NCBI GenBank assembly: GCA_031423015.1
Contig: JANPER010000055.1
Coordinates: 10,011 to 74,010 of the forward strand
Source: DATGPD01 sp031423015
Lineage (GTDB): Bacteria > Planctomycetota > UBA1135 > UBA2386
Direction: 5' to 3'
Length of the DNA stretch: 64,000 bases
Under the pieces are notes generated by a model that saw only the letters and a program-made list of their open reading frames with translations, searched no databases and was not told the DNA's origin. This document shows positions 43,232 through 53,266 of the stretch, piece by piece. Position 1 is the first letter of the stretch. Every line of letters begins with the position of its first letter. A program made the position numbers and the translations under genes.

Positions 43232-43503
43232 GAAGTCGTCGGCGAGTGTTGGAGTCGGCGGCGCAACCCGGGCGCCGGGCTAGGGGAGCGCGGACTCTAC
43301 TTGCACGGAAACGGCAGGCCGTTTCCCTTGCCGGACTTTCCTCGCGCTCGCCCTGCGACCCGCGCCTCCGGCGCTCCCGGATCGAACCGCTCGCGAACAT
43401 CCGCAAGAATCCGCGAACAGGGCCGAGCACGGCGGCGCTGCCCCTGAGTTAGTCCGGCGTCCACATTCAGGCGGCCGGCCTTTGTCCCTCTCCGCCACAA
43501 CCC

Positions 43504-46086
43504 ATGATCCGTTCCTCAGCACGCTACGCCCCGCTCGTCGGCCTGGCGCTCACCGGCCTCTTGGCCATCCCCCTGACCGCGCAGAACCCACCGTTGCCCG
43601 AGACCGCAACGGCGATGATCGAGACGGCCACTGGGCCCAACCTCGCGCTGCCGCAGCCGCCGCGCGCCTTCCTCAACGAAGTTCCGATCGGCGGCCTGCC
43701 GGTGGTGCCCGTGGTCGACGCCGGGTTGCCCCAGCCAAACAGTGCGCCATGCACGATTGGCGACCTCAACAACCAAGTGCCGCTCGCCGGCGCGTTCACG
43801 TTCTTCCGCAATCGCGACCACCGGCCCAGCGGGGCCTCCCAGCTGCATCCCGGGGAGCCCTCGACCGCAGCCAGCCGCGACACCTACTTCGCCACCGGCA
43901 ACACGTACGGTTCGCTGTCGAAGGACTCGGGCATGACCTGGAGCCACGTGAACCCGTTCACGCTGTTTCCCGCGGTCGATGGCGGCGCGTGCTGCGATCA
44001 GCGCGTCATCGCCGACCCAGCTTCAGGTCTCATGCTCTGGTACGTCCAGTATCGCTACAGCGCCACGACCGGCGCGGGCGGCTTTCGCCTCGCGTGGACG
44101 CGCTCGCGTGACCAGCTCCGCAACTCGCAGTGGAGTTCGGTGTACTTCAACGCCGCGAGCTTCGCCTTGGCCGGCAACTGGCTCGACTTCCCGGACATCG
44201 CGGTCAGCAACGACCACGTCTACATGGCGACCAACGTGTTCAACGCGTCGAGCGCGTATCAGAACTCGCTGATCATCCGCATCCCGCTCAATCAACTGAG
44301 CGGCGGCGGCTCGGTCGTCGCGACCTACTACCGCCGCACTGGCGGCTCCGGCCCCATGAACGGCGGCGCGTCGTACCGGTTTACGCAAACCTACAACGGC
44401 AGCCCGGCCGTCGAGATGTACTGGGCGTCGCACAACAGCACGTCGTCGATCCGCATCTTCCGCTGGGACGACGCCAACGCCGGCCGCTTCGCCGACGTCG
44501 ACCGCACGATCCCGGCGTGGACCTCGGGTGCAGGCGCGGCGCCCGGCCCCGATGGGCGCGACTGGATCGGCTTCGATGACCACCGCATCGCCAGCGGCTA
44601 CGCAAGCCCGGTGTCCGATGAGGGGGGGTTCCTCTGGTCGTCGAACGGCAACGGCGGCAGCCGGCCGCAGAGCTACGTGCGAGTGCAGGCGTTCAGTCTC
44701 GCCGACCGGTCGATCATCGCGACCGAAGACGTGTGGAACGGGACCTTCGACTTCGCCTTCCCAGCCATCGGCATGAACAGCCTTGGCCACGGGGGTGTGG
44801 TGATGTCGGGCGGATCAGCCACCACCAATGTCACGACCTACGCGCTCCTGTCGGACAACTACACGCCGTTCTTCGCTGGCGCCACCATCTTTGCGCTGGC
44901 GACCGGCACCAACGGCGCGCCGAGCAACCGCTGGGGTGACTACCACAGCGTCGTCGCCAACCCCATCGATCCGCGCACCTTCATCGGCACCGGCATGCAC
45001 ATGATCGGCGGCAGCGGCACCAACAGCACGGTGCATCGCACCACGTGGTTCGGCCGCGACGACTACACGCCGGCGTGGGTGAGTCTCAGCGTCAGCTCGT
45101 CGCCGAGCGGCGCCGCGATTACCGTCGACGAGACCGATCGCAACGGGTCGAGCAGCGGCACCGCGCCCTTCGTGCGCAGCTACACGCCGCAGCAGGGCTA
45201 CACCCTGCGAGCGCCCGCGTCGCTTTCCTCGGGTGGCAACACGTACCTGTTCGCCAACTGGTCGGGCACCGGCGGTTCCACCGCCAGCCAGGTGTTCACC
45301 GTGTCCAGCATCGGCGCCTCGGCGCACGGCGCGACCGCCACCTACGGGTTGCAGTCGACGGTCACCGTCGATGACCGCAATGTGGCGGGCAGCGTCGCGA
45401 TCACGGTGGGCACGACGGACCTCGACGGCTTGAGCAACGGAAGCACGCTGTTCACGCGCCGCTATCGGACGACGGATGGTCCATTCGCGTTCACCGCGCC
45501 GTCGGCCGCCGGCATCCAGCCGTTCCGCCGTTGGTACCTCAACAACATCGCCCAACCGCTCGGGCAAGTGACGATCAGCGTTGCGCCGGCGACCGGCGCG
45601 GTGACCATCGAGGCCGAGTACTGCTCGTACACGGCCGGCGCCTACACGACGTACGGCAGCGGCTGCCCGGGCAGCAACGCGCTCGTGCCCGCGCACAGCT
45701 CGGTGTCACGGCCTGACATCGGCTCTTCGGTCACGCACAGCGTGAGCGGTTTCGCCAGCCCGACGCCCGCGATCATGGTCATTGGCCTGTCGAGAACCAC
45801 CTACAACGGCTCACCACTGCCGTTGAACCTTGGCTTCATCGGCACCAACCCGGCGTGCAACTTGTTGGCGTCGATCACCCTCAATCTGCCCATCACGATC
45901 GGCGGCACAGGCAGCGGTAGTCTCACGTTTGCGCTGCCGAACGACCCGTCCGCAATCAGCCAGCACATCTTCTCGCAGGTGATCGGAGTCGACATCTTCG
46001 TGCCCTTCCGGATGCCGATCATCGTCAGCAACGGCCTCGACATGATGATCGGTGGTCGATCGCTCGGCGGCGGCACCTGCCCGTGA
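43504..46086 (+). CDS. Large secreted protein with sialidase-like propeller and lineage-type C-terminal domain
   Basis: The 860-residue protein has a signal peptide (VGLALTGLLAIPLTAQNPP). The first 500 residues hold aspartic-box-like propeller strands (SLSKDSGMTWSHVNPF, YVQYRYSATTGAGGFRLAW, IFRWDDAN). Next come beta-sandwich repeats with SSPSGAAITVDETDRNG and VGTTDLDGLSNGST. The last 140 residues (YGSGCPGSNALVPAHS onward, ending GGGTCP) have a Cys/Gly-rich pattern I associate with exported proteins of deep-branching planctomycetes. Exported or surface-bound; ligand unknown. The upstream 270 bp hold no other gene. Confidence 0.7.
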   Translation: MIRSSARYAPLVGLALTGLLAIPLTAQNPPLPETATAMIETATGPNLALPQPPRAFLNEVPIGGLPVVPVVDAGLPQPNSAPCTIGDLNNQVPLAGAFTFFRNRDHRPSGASQLHPGEPSTAASRDTYFATGNTYGSLSKDSGMTWSHVNPFTLFPAVDGGACCDQRVIADPASGLMLWYVQYRYSATTGAGGFRLAWTRSRDQLRNSQWSSVYFNAASFALAGNWLDFPDIAVSNDHVYMATNVFNASSAYQNSLIIRIPLNQLSGGGSVVATYYRRTGGSGPMNGGASYRFTQTYNGSPAVEMYWASHNSTSSIRIFRWDDANAGRFADVDRTIPAWTSGAGAAPGPDGRDWIGFDDHRIASGYASPVSDEGGFLWSSNGNGGSRPQSYVRVQAFSLADRSIIATEDVWNGTFDFAFPAIGMNSLGHGGVVMSGGSATTNVTTYALLSDNYTPFFAGATIFALATGTNGAPSNRWGDYHSVVANPIDPRTFIGTGMHMIGGSGTNSTVHRTTWFGRDDYTPAWVSLSVSSSPSGAAITVDETDRNGSSSGTAPFVRSYTPQQGYTLRAPASLSSGGNTYLFANWSGTGGSTASQVFTVSSIGASAHGATATYGLQSTVTVDDRNVAGSVAITVGTTDLDGLSNGSTLFTRRYRTTDGPFAFTAPSAAGIQPFRRWYLNNIAQPLGQVTISVAPATGAVTIEAEYCSYTAGAYTTYGSGCPGSNALVPAHSSVSRPDIGSSVTHSVSGFASPTPAIMVIGLSRTTYNGSPLPLNLGFIGTNPACNLLASITLNLPITIGGTGSGSLTFALPNDPSAISQHIFSQVIGVDIFVPFRMPIIVSNGLDMMIGGRSLGGGTCP

Positions 46087-46096
46087 CGTGCGGCCG

Positions 46097-47644
46097 TTAG
46101 CGCGCGTGCTGGCGCAGGCGCCGCACGCTCGCTTCCTTGCCGAGCAGGAACACCACGTCGAACAGCCCTGGCCCCTTGTCCGTGCCGGTCAACGCCGCGC
46201 GGATCGGGTGCACGAGGTTGCCGAACTTGATGCCGCGCTGCTCAGCGAAGGCGCGCATCTGCGCTTCGATGTGCGCCGGCGCGAAGAACCCTAGGGCCTC
46301 GGCCGAAGGCGTAACGCTGTCCTTGGCGGTGGGCACGTGCACCGCGCGATCCGCCGACCCGCGGTTCGCAGGATACGACGCCGGCAGTGGCGTGGCGTCG
46401 AGCAGGTCGGCGTACGCGGCGAGCCACTGCTTGGCTTCGGGCTGCTTGGCGAGGTTCTTGATGGCGGCCTCATCGAGGGTCGGCTCGGCGAACACCCAGC
46501 GCAGCTTGTCGGCCAGGTCGCCGTAGCGGTCGATGCGCTCTTGGTAGCAGCCGACCACGTTCTCGAGCAACTCAGCGTGCGAGGCGAACGCAGACTCGGG
46601 CACGATCTCGGCGCGCAGCAGCCACGGCTTGACCGCGGCCACGAGTTCGGCGCGCGACATCTGCCGGATGTAGTGACCGCAGAGAGCGAGCAGCTTGTCT
46701 TCGTCGAACTTGGCGCCCGCGGCGTGGATGTCCTCGATCTTGAACTTCGCCAGCATCTCGTCCTTGCTGAACACGTCGCGATCGCCGGAGTACGCCCAGC
46801 CGAGCAAGGCGATGTAGTTGAACACCGCCGCTGGCGGGTAGCCGCGGTCGCGGTAGTCGAGGATGTTGGTCGACGTGTCGCGCTTGCTGAGCTTCTTGCC
46901 GTCCTTGCCGAGGATCAGCGGCACGTGCGCGAAGCGCGGCGGCACGAGGCCGAGCGCGTCGAACAGGATCGCCTGCTTGAAGGCGTTCATCAGGTGTTCC
47001 TCGCCGCGCACCACGTGCGAGATCAGCATCTCGCTGTCGTCGACGACGCACGCGAAATTGTAGGTCGGCATGCCGTCGGGCCGCACCATCACCCAATCGT
47101 CGAGCTCGCCCATGTCGACCTCGACCTTGCCGCGCAGCATGTCATCGACGACGTATTTGCCCTCGAGCGGCATCCGGAAGCGGATCGACGGCACGCGACC
47201 CGCCGCCTCGAATGCCTTCTGCTGCGCCGGGGTGAGGTCGCGGTCGCGCCGGTCGTACATGCCCTTCTTGCCCGCTGCCAAGAGGCGCTCGCGGCCGGCT
47301 TCGACTTCCTCTGGGGTGGCGTAGCACTGGTAGGCGTGCCCCGACGCCAGCACGTCTTGCGCGAATCTCTGGTAGAGATCCAAGCGCTGCGTCTGGAAGT
47401 ACGGCCCGTAGTCGCCGCCGACCTGTGGCCCCTCATCCCAATCGATCCCGATCCAGGTGAGGCCTTCGAGGATGATGCGCAGCGCGCCGTCGACGTTGCG
47501 CGCCGTGTCGGTGTCCTCGATGCGCAGCAGGAAGCGACCGCCAAGCGCGCGCGCCGCGGCCCAGTTGTAGATGGCGGTGCGCGCCCCACCGAGGTGCAGG
47601 GGGCCGGTCGGCGACGGCGCGAAACGAAGACGCGGGGTATCCAT
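46097..47644 (-). CDS. gltX: Glutamate-tRNA ligase
   Basis: GltX charges tRNA-Glu in the cytoplasm. The 515-residue protein has the HIGH-type motif SPTGPLHLGGARTA at about residues 11-24, and KLSKRDTSTN at about 251-260, the KMSKS loop. YNFACVVDDSEMLISHVVRGEEH is the conserved acceptor-binding core. The length is normal and the C-terminal anticodon-binding domain is complete. It is convergent with the secreted protein gene, with 10 bp between them. Confidence 0.97.
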   Translation of the reverse strand: MDTPRLRFAPSPTGPLHLGGARTAIYNWAAARALGGRFLLRIEDTDTARNVDGALRIILEGLTWIGIDWDEGPQVGGDYGPYFQTQRLDLYQRFAQDVLASGHAYQCYATPEEVEAGRERLLAAGKKGMYDRRDRDLTPAQQKAFEAAGRVPSIRFRMPLEGKYVVDDMLRGKVEVDMGELDDWVMVRPDGMPTYNFACVVDDSEMLISHVVRGEEHLMNAFKQAILFDALGLVPPRFAHVPLILGKDGKKLSKRDTSTNILDYRDRGYPPAAVFNYIALLGWAYSGDRDVFSKDEMLAKFKIEDIHAAGAKFDEDKLLALCGHYIRQMSRAELVAAVKPWLLRAEIVPESAFASHAELLENVVGCYQERIDRYGDLADKLRWVFAEPTLDEAAIKNLAKQPEAKQWLAAYADLLDATPLPASYPANRGSADRAVHVPTAKDSVTPSAEALGFFAPAHIEAQMRAFAEQRGIKFGNLVHPIRAALTGTDKGPGLFDVVFLLGKEASVRRLRQHAR

Positions 47645-47688
47645 GCGGGCGGCGGACTGTAGCCGCGGCGCGCGGAAAGCGCCGGTGA

Positions 47689-48396
47689 TCAGCCGTTCCA
47701 GGGTTCGGGCAGAATCTTGCTACCCGTGCCCGGAGCCGGCAACCGGTCGAGCCGGGGTTCGATACGGACGCTCCGCGACAGGAACAGCGATGTCGTCCAG
47801 GTGTAGCGGTTGATCGGCCCGAACCCCGCGAGGTCGACCTGGATCAGGCCCGAGTCCCGCAGGAAGCGCGTCACTTTCGGCAGCCAATCGGAGTTGTCGA
47901 GGATGATCAGGCCATCATCCGCCAGCCTTTGGCGAGCGGCGACGGCGCACTCGTAACGGTGGCTGCCATCGATCACGATGACGTCGAACTGCTGCCCGTG
48001 CCGATTGACCGCGTCGACGTATTCGGCCGGCGCCTCGATCAGTTCGTGGCGCGCATTGCCCGGCAGCTGGTCGGTGATCCTGGCGAACCACGTCTTGTCG
48101 TCCTCGACCGACACGATCGACCGGCAACGCCTCGCCCAGAAGATGCTCGAGTAACCGGAGCCGTACTCGAAGATCGTCTTCTGCGTGAAGTCGAGTTGCG
48201 ACAGGTACTCGATGGCCGGGTAGGTGTACCACGGGATCGGCTCGCCCAAGCGATCGATGCACGCCCAGCGACGCGCCGATTTGAGCTGACCAAAGTCGAT
48301 GGCGAGCACCTTGCTGTTGTGCATCAGGACCGACAGGGAATGGGGCACGAGCCTGCCGAGCGCCCGCCCGACTTTGGTTAGCGATCGACGCAGCAT
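47689..48396 (-). CDS. Class I SAM-dependent methyltransferase-like protein
   Basis: The protein has about 235 residues. KTIFEYGSGYSSIFWARRCRSIVSVEDD is a methyltransferase glycine-loop and acidic motif, and QFDVIVIDGSHRYECAVAARQ with GLIILDNSDWLPK follows as motifs post-I and II. The substrate is unknown; similar genes sit near glycan clusters. The ATG at 48396 has GGAG upstream, and a hairpin-rich leader precedes it. Confidence 0.7.
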   Translation of the reverse strand: MLRRSLTKVGRALGRLVPHSLSVLMHNSKVLAIDFGQLKSARRWACIDRLGEPIPWYTYPAIEYLSQLDFTQKTIFEYGSGYSSIFWARRCRSIVSVEDDKTWFARITDQLPGNARHELIEAPAEYVDAVNRHGQQFDVIVIDGSHRYECAVAARQRLADDGLIILDNSDWLPKVTRFLRDSGLIQVDLAGFGPINRYTWTTSLFLSRSVRIEPRLDRLPAPGTGSKILPEPWNG

Positions 48397-48428
48397 TTGG
48401 CTCCTGTCGTGGTGCGGGTTACCAAGGC

Positions 48429-48498
48429 GCGGGGTTGGGAATCCATCGCGGCCTTGGGCCGCAACCAACCCGGTTGCACGTCGGCGCAACGCCGACCA
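48429..48498. other. Hairpin-rich leader between divergent genes
   Basis: An outer stem pairs about 48430-48438 with 48465-48473 (8 of 9), enclosing a perfect 6-bp hairpin GCGGCC-TTG-GGCCGC (48448-48462). A perfect 7-bp hairpin GTCGGCG-CAA-CGCCGAC follows near 48480-48496. The region lies 33-100 nt upstream of the methyltransferase start and 165 nt upstream of the DUF6962-like start, in a 266-bp gap. It could be a structured 5' leader or a small RNA. Confidence 0.35.
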
Positions 48499-48662
48499 AA
48501 AGGGCCCAAGGCCGCCTTATTGCTGGGGCTTCCAGAGCCGCTGAGTAGTGGCGAATTGAGCGTCATGGCGAATTACGACCGTCGTAGATTTCGCGCGCCC
48601 CGCGAGCATTCGCGGCTCTTGCAGCCCAAGGAGCAAGAGGCCACGACGATGGGTGGGCGGGG

Positions 48663-49325
48663 ATGTGCTTGCGACTGTGTAGCAATACACTCGGGTCGTT
48701 GCGCGAACCAGCGACCACGCTCACCGATTACCTGCTGGCGGTCGTCGCAGTCATCGGCCTCGTGCGGCTCATGCGCGCCGCCGACGGCAAGCGTCTGGTC
48801 GGCGCCCAGATGTTCTTCGCCGGCTTTGCCGCGGCTGCGTTGTGCGGGGGCACTTGGCACGGCTTCTTCAGCGGCAGTGCGTCGACGACGCCATGCGCAC
48901 TCTGGTGGCTCACCCTCGTGTGCTCCGGGGTGGCGTCCAGCGGGCTTGCCGTTGTCGGCCTCGAACGACTCGGTTGGCGCCATCCGCGCGCTCTGTTGCT
49001 CGGCAGCGCCATCTTCGTGGCGGCCTTCGCCACGTACGCTTGGTGGGACCGGCGCTTCCTGGTGAGCGTGGGCGTCAGCATTGCGGCTACGGTGCTCTGT
49101 CTGGCAGGATTGGCTGAGCAGTCACGCCGCGGTCGACCTCGTGGGGCAAGGCTGGCCGCAGCGGGCTTGGTTCTGTCCGTGCTCGGCGGCGTCTTGCAAC
49201 AGCTCGGGGTCGCGATCCATCCCGTTCATTTCGATCACAATGCGACGTATCACCTGTGGCTCTTCGTGGCCTTGCCCCTCTTCCATGCCGGCAATCAGCG
49301 GATCGCGACCAGCGAAGCGGGTTGA
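48663..49325 (+). CDS. DUF6962-like membrane protein
   Basis: The 220-residue protein has about six hydrophobic segments (LTDYLLAVVAVIGLVRLM, FFAGFAAAALCGGTWHGFF, SAIFVAAFATYAW and others). TDYLLA at the start, the GGTWHGF turn and the final FDHNATYHLW resemble the DUF6962/SMP-like family. Function unknown. The first about 18 residues may be extra, since the conserved part begins at LTDYLL. The last 41 nt overlap the downstream oxidoreductase gene. Confidence 0.6.
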   Translation: MCLRLCSNTLGSLREPATTLTDYLLAVVAVIGLVRLMRAADGKRLVGAQMFFAGFAAAALCGGTWHGFFSGSASTTPCALWWLTLVCSGVASSGLAVVGLERLGWRHPRALLLGSAIFVAAFATYAWWDRRFLVSVGVSIAATVLCLAGLAEQSRRGRPRGARLAAAGLVLSVLGGVLQQLGVAIHPVHFDHNATYHLWLFVALPLFHAGNQRIATSEAG

Positions 49326-50790
49326 CCTGCTGGCCGCTATCGCGGTCGTTGCGATCGTGGCGGCCTGCGTGCCGAGTCGCGCGGTCAGCCCCCTTGCGCT
49401 CAACGATGTCCACTCGCGCTTGAACTCGACGATCGTGCGCGAGGTCGCGTGGCCGAAAACGACCCAGGATCTTGCCGCGCTGATCCAGCGCGCTGGGCGC
49501 GACGGGCTGGCGATCAGCATCTCGGGAGGCCGTCACTCGATGGGCGGGCAACAGTTCGCCGCCGGGGCACTGCACATCGACATGGCGCAAATGAACCGAG
49601 TCGTGGCTCTCGACCGCGAGCGTGGCATCGTCACCGTCGAGGCCGGCATCCAGTGGCCCGCGCTCATCGATCGCCTGCTGCAGATGCAAGAGGGCGAAGC
49701 GCAACCTTGGAGCATCGTGCAAAAGCAGACCGGCGCGGACGCTCTGTCTCTGGGCGGGGCGCTGTCGTCGAACGTGCACGGTCGCGGCCTGGCGATGCGG
49801 CCGTTCGTGCAGGACGTCGAGGCCTTTCGCCTGGTGCAGGCCGATGGGCGCGAGGTCGAGGTCAGTCGTGAGAAGAACCGCGAGCTGTTCGGCTTGGCGG
49901 CTGGCGGCTACGGGCTGTTCGGCGTCATCTCTACGCTCGACGTGCGGCTGCAGCGTCGCGTAAAGGTGCGGCGCGACGTGGCCCTCGAGCGTCTCGATCG
50001 CTTGCCGCAGCGGTTCGCCGAGCGGATCGAGGCCGGCTATCTGTACGGCGACTTCCAGTTCAAGACCGACGAGCACGCCCCGGACTTTCTCGAGGTCGGA
50101 GTGTTCTCGACCTACCGGCCCCTCGCGGTAGACACCGCGATGCCACCTGCGCGGACGCTGGACGCCGCGAGCTGGCGCCGCCTGTTCGTGCTGGCGCACC
50201 TCGACAAGGCCAGCGCGTACACGGCATACAGCGACTACTACCGCAGCACCGACGGCCAGGTCTACTGGTCTGACACGCACCAGCTCTCGTACTACGACGC
50301 GAGCTTCGAGGACCAGCTCGTGCGCGCTGCTCCCGACCATCCACCAGGCTCGTTGATGATCACCGAGCTGTACGTGCCCCGACAGGAGCTGGTGGCGTTC
50401 ATGCGGACCGTCGGCCAAGACCTTCGCGCCAACGACACCAACCTCGTGTATGGCACCGTGCGCCTCATCGAGCGCGACCTCGACACGTTCCTGGCGTGGG
50501 CAAAGCAGGACTACGCCTGCATCGTGATGAACTTGCGGGTCACGCACACGCCAGCTGGGCTCGAGAGAGCGCGCGCGGCGTTCCAGCTGCTGATCGATCG
50601 CGCGCTCGAACGCAGCGGCTCCTACTTCCTCACCTACCATCGGTGGGCGCGCAAGGACCAGGTGCTGCGCGCTTACCCGCAGATGGTCGAGTTCCTGAAG
50701 CTCAAGCTCCGGCACGATCCGCAGGAGCGGTTCCAGAGCGAATGGTACCGCCACTATCGAGCGCTCTTCGCTGAAGAGCTGCGGCGTTGA
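49285..50790 (+). CDS. FAD-linked oxidoreductase (D-arabinono-lactone oxidase type)
   Basis: The 501-residue protein has a hydrophobic N-terminus ending VAACVPSR that may be a signal, then a FAD_binding_4 (PCMH) domain: ISISGGRHSMGGQQF binds the flavin and LSLGGALSSNVHGRG is the second FAD contact. The C-terminal substrate domain follows, with YLTYHRWARKDQ-like ends. Family members oxidise sugars or sugar lactones with FAD. The start at 49285 overlaps the previous gene; no clear ribosome site is seen. Confidence 0.75.
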   Translation: MPAISGSRPAKRVDLLAAIAVVAIVAACVPSRAVSPLALNDVHSRLNSTIVREVAWPKTTQDLAALIQRAGRDGLAISISGGRHSMGGQQFAAGALHIDMAQMNRVVALDRERGIVTVEAGIQWPALIDRLLQMQEGEAQPWSIVQKQTGADALSLGGALSSNVHGRGLAMRPFVQDVEAFRLVQADGREVEVSREKNRELFGLAAGGYGLFGVISTLDVRLQRRVKVRRDVALERLDRLPQRFAERIEAGYLYGDFQFKTDEHAPDFLEVGVFSTYRPLAVDTAMPPARTLDAASWRRLFVLAHLDKASAYTAYSDYYRSTDGQVYWSDTHQLSYYDASFEDQLVRAAPDHPPGSLMITELYVPRQELVAFMRTVGQDLRANDTNLVYGTVRLIERDLDTFLAWAKQDYACIVMNLRVTHTPAGLERARAAFQLLIDRALERSGSYFLTYHRWARKDQVLRAYPQMVEFLKLKLRHDPQERFQSEWYRHYRALFAEELRR

Positions 50791-50879
50791 GGCGCACGGC
50801 AAGACTCGGCTTGCTGTCCCGCCTACCGTGTATGTGTACGAGTGGTACTTCGACGCCGAGTCTTGGGCGATGACCCGGT

Positions 50880-53252
50880 ATGGTGACCGCCGTGCGCCGC
50901 TCACTGGTACTGGCTTGCGCGCTGACGCTCCTAGTCGCTTGCCGTACCGGGAAGCGAAGTTCTGAACCGACGATCACGTCGAGCCTCGCCGGCAAGGCGG
51001 ATGTGGACCTCTTCGCGCCCCTTGCCGTCGACTTCGACGCCGACATGGACACGGCGACGTTGACGGCGGAGTCGGTGCAACTGCGGCGCGGCGGCGATGC
51101 GGTGTCGGCGCAGGTGAGCGCGGGGGCGCGGCGCGGCGAAATCGTCGCCAACTTCGGCCTCGAGCCGCTGACCGCGTACGAGATCGTGGTGACGACCGCG
51201 GCCAAGACGCGCGACGGGCGCAGCGCGACGCGCGACGTCCGCTTTGCCTTCGTCACGCGTGCGTCGGTGCCGGACGATCCGCCGCGCCTCATTGCGTCGA
51301 CGCCGAGTCTCGGCGCTATGGTGGTGCCGACCACGACCCTGTCGCTCGACTTCGATCGGCCGTTGCTGGCAGCGTCCGTCGGGGCAGCGTCGATCTTCGT
51401 GCGTCCGGCTGGCATGGGCGCGCTCAGCGCATCCCACCGGCTCTCGGCCGATGCACGCCGCGTGACCCTCACCACGGCGCAGCTGCTCGGCTCCGGCGTG
51501 CACGAGTTGGTGGTGACCGACGCGGTGCAGAGCAGCACCGGGGCGGCGCTGCCTCGCCAGCTGGTCGTGCCCTTCGCAGTCCGCGAAGGGTTCTTCGTGG
51601 TGCGCGCTGAGCCTGCCGCGCGGGCGCGACTCGGCCTTGGCCTTTCGCGTCTGCGCCTCGAGTTCAACCGCGCACCTCGTCTTGGCAGCGCAGAGGGCGT
51701 CCGCCTGTCGCGCGGGGGCGTTGCCGCGCCGCTGTCGGTCGTCGCAGAAGGGTTGGCCTTGGACCTGGAGGTGCCGCCGCTCGATCGCGAAGGCGAGTAC
51801 GAGCTTTCGGTCGACGATGTGGTCGACCCAGCGAACAGTCGTCTCACCGAGCCGTTCCGCAGCACGTTCACCGTCGACGCGCAGGAGACTGGGTGGACAG
51901 TGCCGCGCGAGATCGCGCTGCAGGGTCTGCTGTCGGCAGTCTCTTTGGGCACCAACGTCGCCTTCGCCAGCAACCAGAGCGGCCGCGCCGCGGTGTTGTG
52001 GTTGGAAGAGGATCGCACAGCTTTGGGGCGCAACGCGTTTGTCGCGACCTTTGACGGCGAAGCTTGGAGCGCGCCGCTCGCGTTGACGACCGGCGCTGCC
52101 GACGTAGCGTCGCCACAGGTCGCGATCAACGAGGCCGGCGATGTCCTCGCCGTGTGGAGCGAGCACACCGGCGCCGCGGTCACGCGCGCACGCCTGCGCG
52201 CCCGCACGCAGTGGGGAGTGACGCAGTCGCTAACCTCTATGGCACGCGCCCTCGTGGTCGACCTCGCGACCAATGGCGACGCAACTGTCCTCGGCACGAG
52301 GGATCGCGAGGTCGACCTTCTCGCCTGTGCCAGCATCGGCGGCAGCTTTCAGGCGACCTACGTGCTCTTTGCGGGCTTCAGCGTGGCGACCGCGCCGACC
52401 GAAGCCCGTCGTTGGCAGCACGACGACAGCGGCCGCCGCCTCGTGGTGTTCTCCCACGAAGATGGCAAGGGCTTCCGCCTGCGCGCCACCTGGTTGGTGC
52501 CCGGCCAGGGCGCGACGACCTCGGTGCCGATCTTCGACGGCTCGGCGTTCTACGTCACCGTGTATGAACACGTCACGCCCAGCGGCGACGCTGTCGTGAT
52601 CTTCTTGGGCGCGCGCCGCGGTCAACGCAGCGACCTGTTCGCGCAGTGTTTTCGCCGCGGCACCTGGCTGCCGGACGCGCAGGCCCTTGGATCAAGCTTG
52701 CGGCGCGACGACGTGCTGGTGAGCGGCCGTTCGGGCGACACCCTTCTGCTCGCGTCGCGCGTGGAGGGCGGACGCGCGCGCCCGCACGCCCGGTTGTTGC
52801 GCGCGAGCCTCGGTGCTTTCGACGCCGGTCGCAATCTCGACGAAGCCGGCGGCGCAGCCAGCATCGACGGCCTTCGCCTCTTCGGCTCGCCCGACGCGCA
52901 GGCAGCCGCCTACTTCGATCGCGCCGACCAGACGGGCTCGTTCACCGTGCAGAGCGTTTGGGATCCCGGCGCCAACGCGTTCTTGCCCGGCGAACGCGCG
53001 ACAGCCGTCGTGCCGCGCCCGAGCGCGCTGGCGCATGACCGCGACGGCAACGCGGTGATGCTCGTAGGTGACGCCGGCATGCGCTTTGTGCAAGGCGCCG
53101 GCTTTGTCGCCGAGCGCCGCAACCCGTTCCCCAGCGTGCCAGAAGCGACACCGGTGGTTTCGCGCTACGGCCGCATCGACCTCATCGGCGTGCGCACTGA
53201 GCAGCGCGGGGCGGAGCGCTACGACTTCCTGCGCGTGACGAGCTACCGCTAA
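50880..53252 (+). CDS. Large lipoprotein with Ig-like (Big_5) domains
   Basis: The 790-residue protein has a lipobox (LTLLVACRTGK) and two or three Ig-like domains in the first 330 residues (LAVDFDADMDTATLTAESVQ; LSLDFDRPLLAASVGAASIF; LRLEFNRAPRLGS). FDADMDxxT is the usual Big_5 sequence. The following 430 residues look like a beta-propeller with repeated short motifs (VAINEAGDVLAVWSEH; ALAHDRDGNAVMLVGD). It is probably a surface-anchored lipoprotein. Function unknown. Confidence 0.7.
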   Translation: MVTAVRRSLVLACALTLLVACRTGKRSSEPTITSSLAGKADVDLFAPLAVDFDADMDTATLTAESVQLRRGGDAVSAQVSAGARRGEIVANFGLEPLTAYEIVVTTAAKTRDGRSATRDVRFAFVTRASVPDDPPRLIASTPSLGAMVVPTTTLSLDFDRPLLAASVGAASIFVRPAGMGALSASHRLSADARRVTLTTAQLLGSGVHELVVTDAVQSSTGAALPRQLVVPFAVREGFFVVRAEPAARARLGLGLSRLRLEFNRAPRLGSAEGVRLSRGGVAAPLSVVAEGLALDLEVPPLDREGEYELSVDDVVDPANSRLTEPFRSTFTVDAQETGWTVPREIALQGLLSAVSLGTNVAFASNQSGRAAVLWLEEDRTALGRNAFVATFDGEAWSAPLALTTGAADVASPQVAINEAGDVLAVWSEHTGAAVTRARLRARTQWGVTQSLTSMARALVVDLATNGDATVLGTRDREVDLLACASIGGSFQATYVLFAGFSVATAPTEARRWQHDDSGRRLVVFSHEDGKGFRLRATWLVPGQGATTSVPIFDGSAFYVTVYEHVTPSGDAVVIFLGARRGQRSDLFAQCFRRGTWLPDAQALGSSLRRDDVLVSGRSGDTLLLASRVEGGRARPHARLLRASLGAFDAGRNLDEAGGAASIDGLRLFGSPDAQAAAYFDRADQTGSFTVQSVWDPGANAFLPGERATAVVPRPSALAHDRDGNAVMLVGDAGMRFVQGAGFVAERRNPFPSVPEATPVVSRYGRIDLIGVRTEQRGAERYDFLRVTSYR

Positions 53253-53266
53253 CGAGCTAGGTTTTG

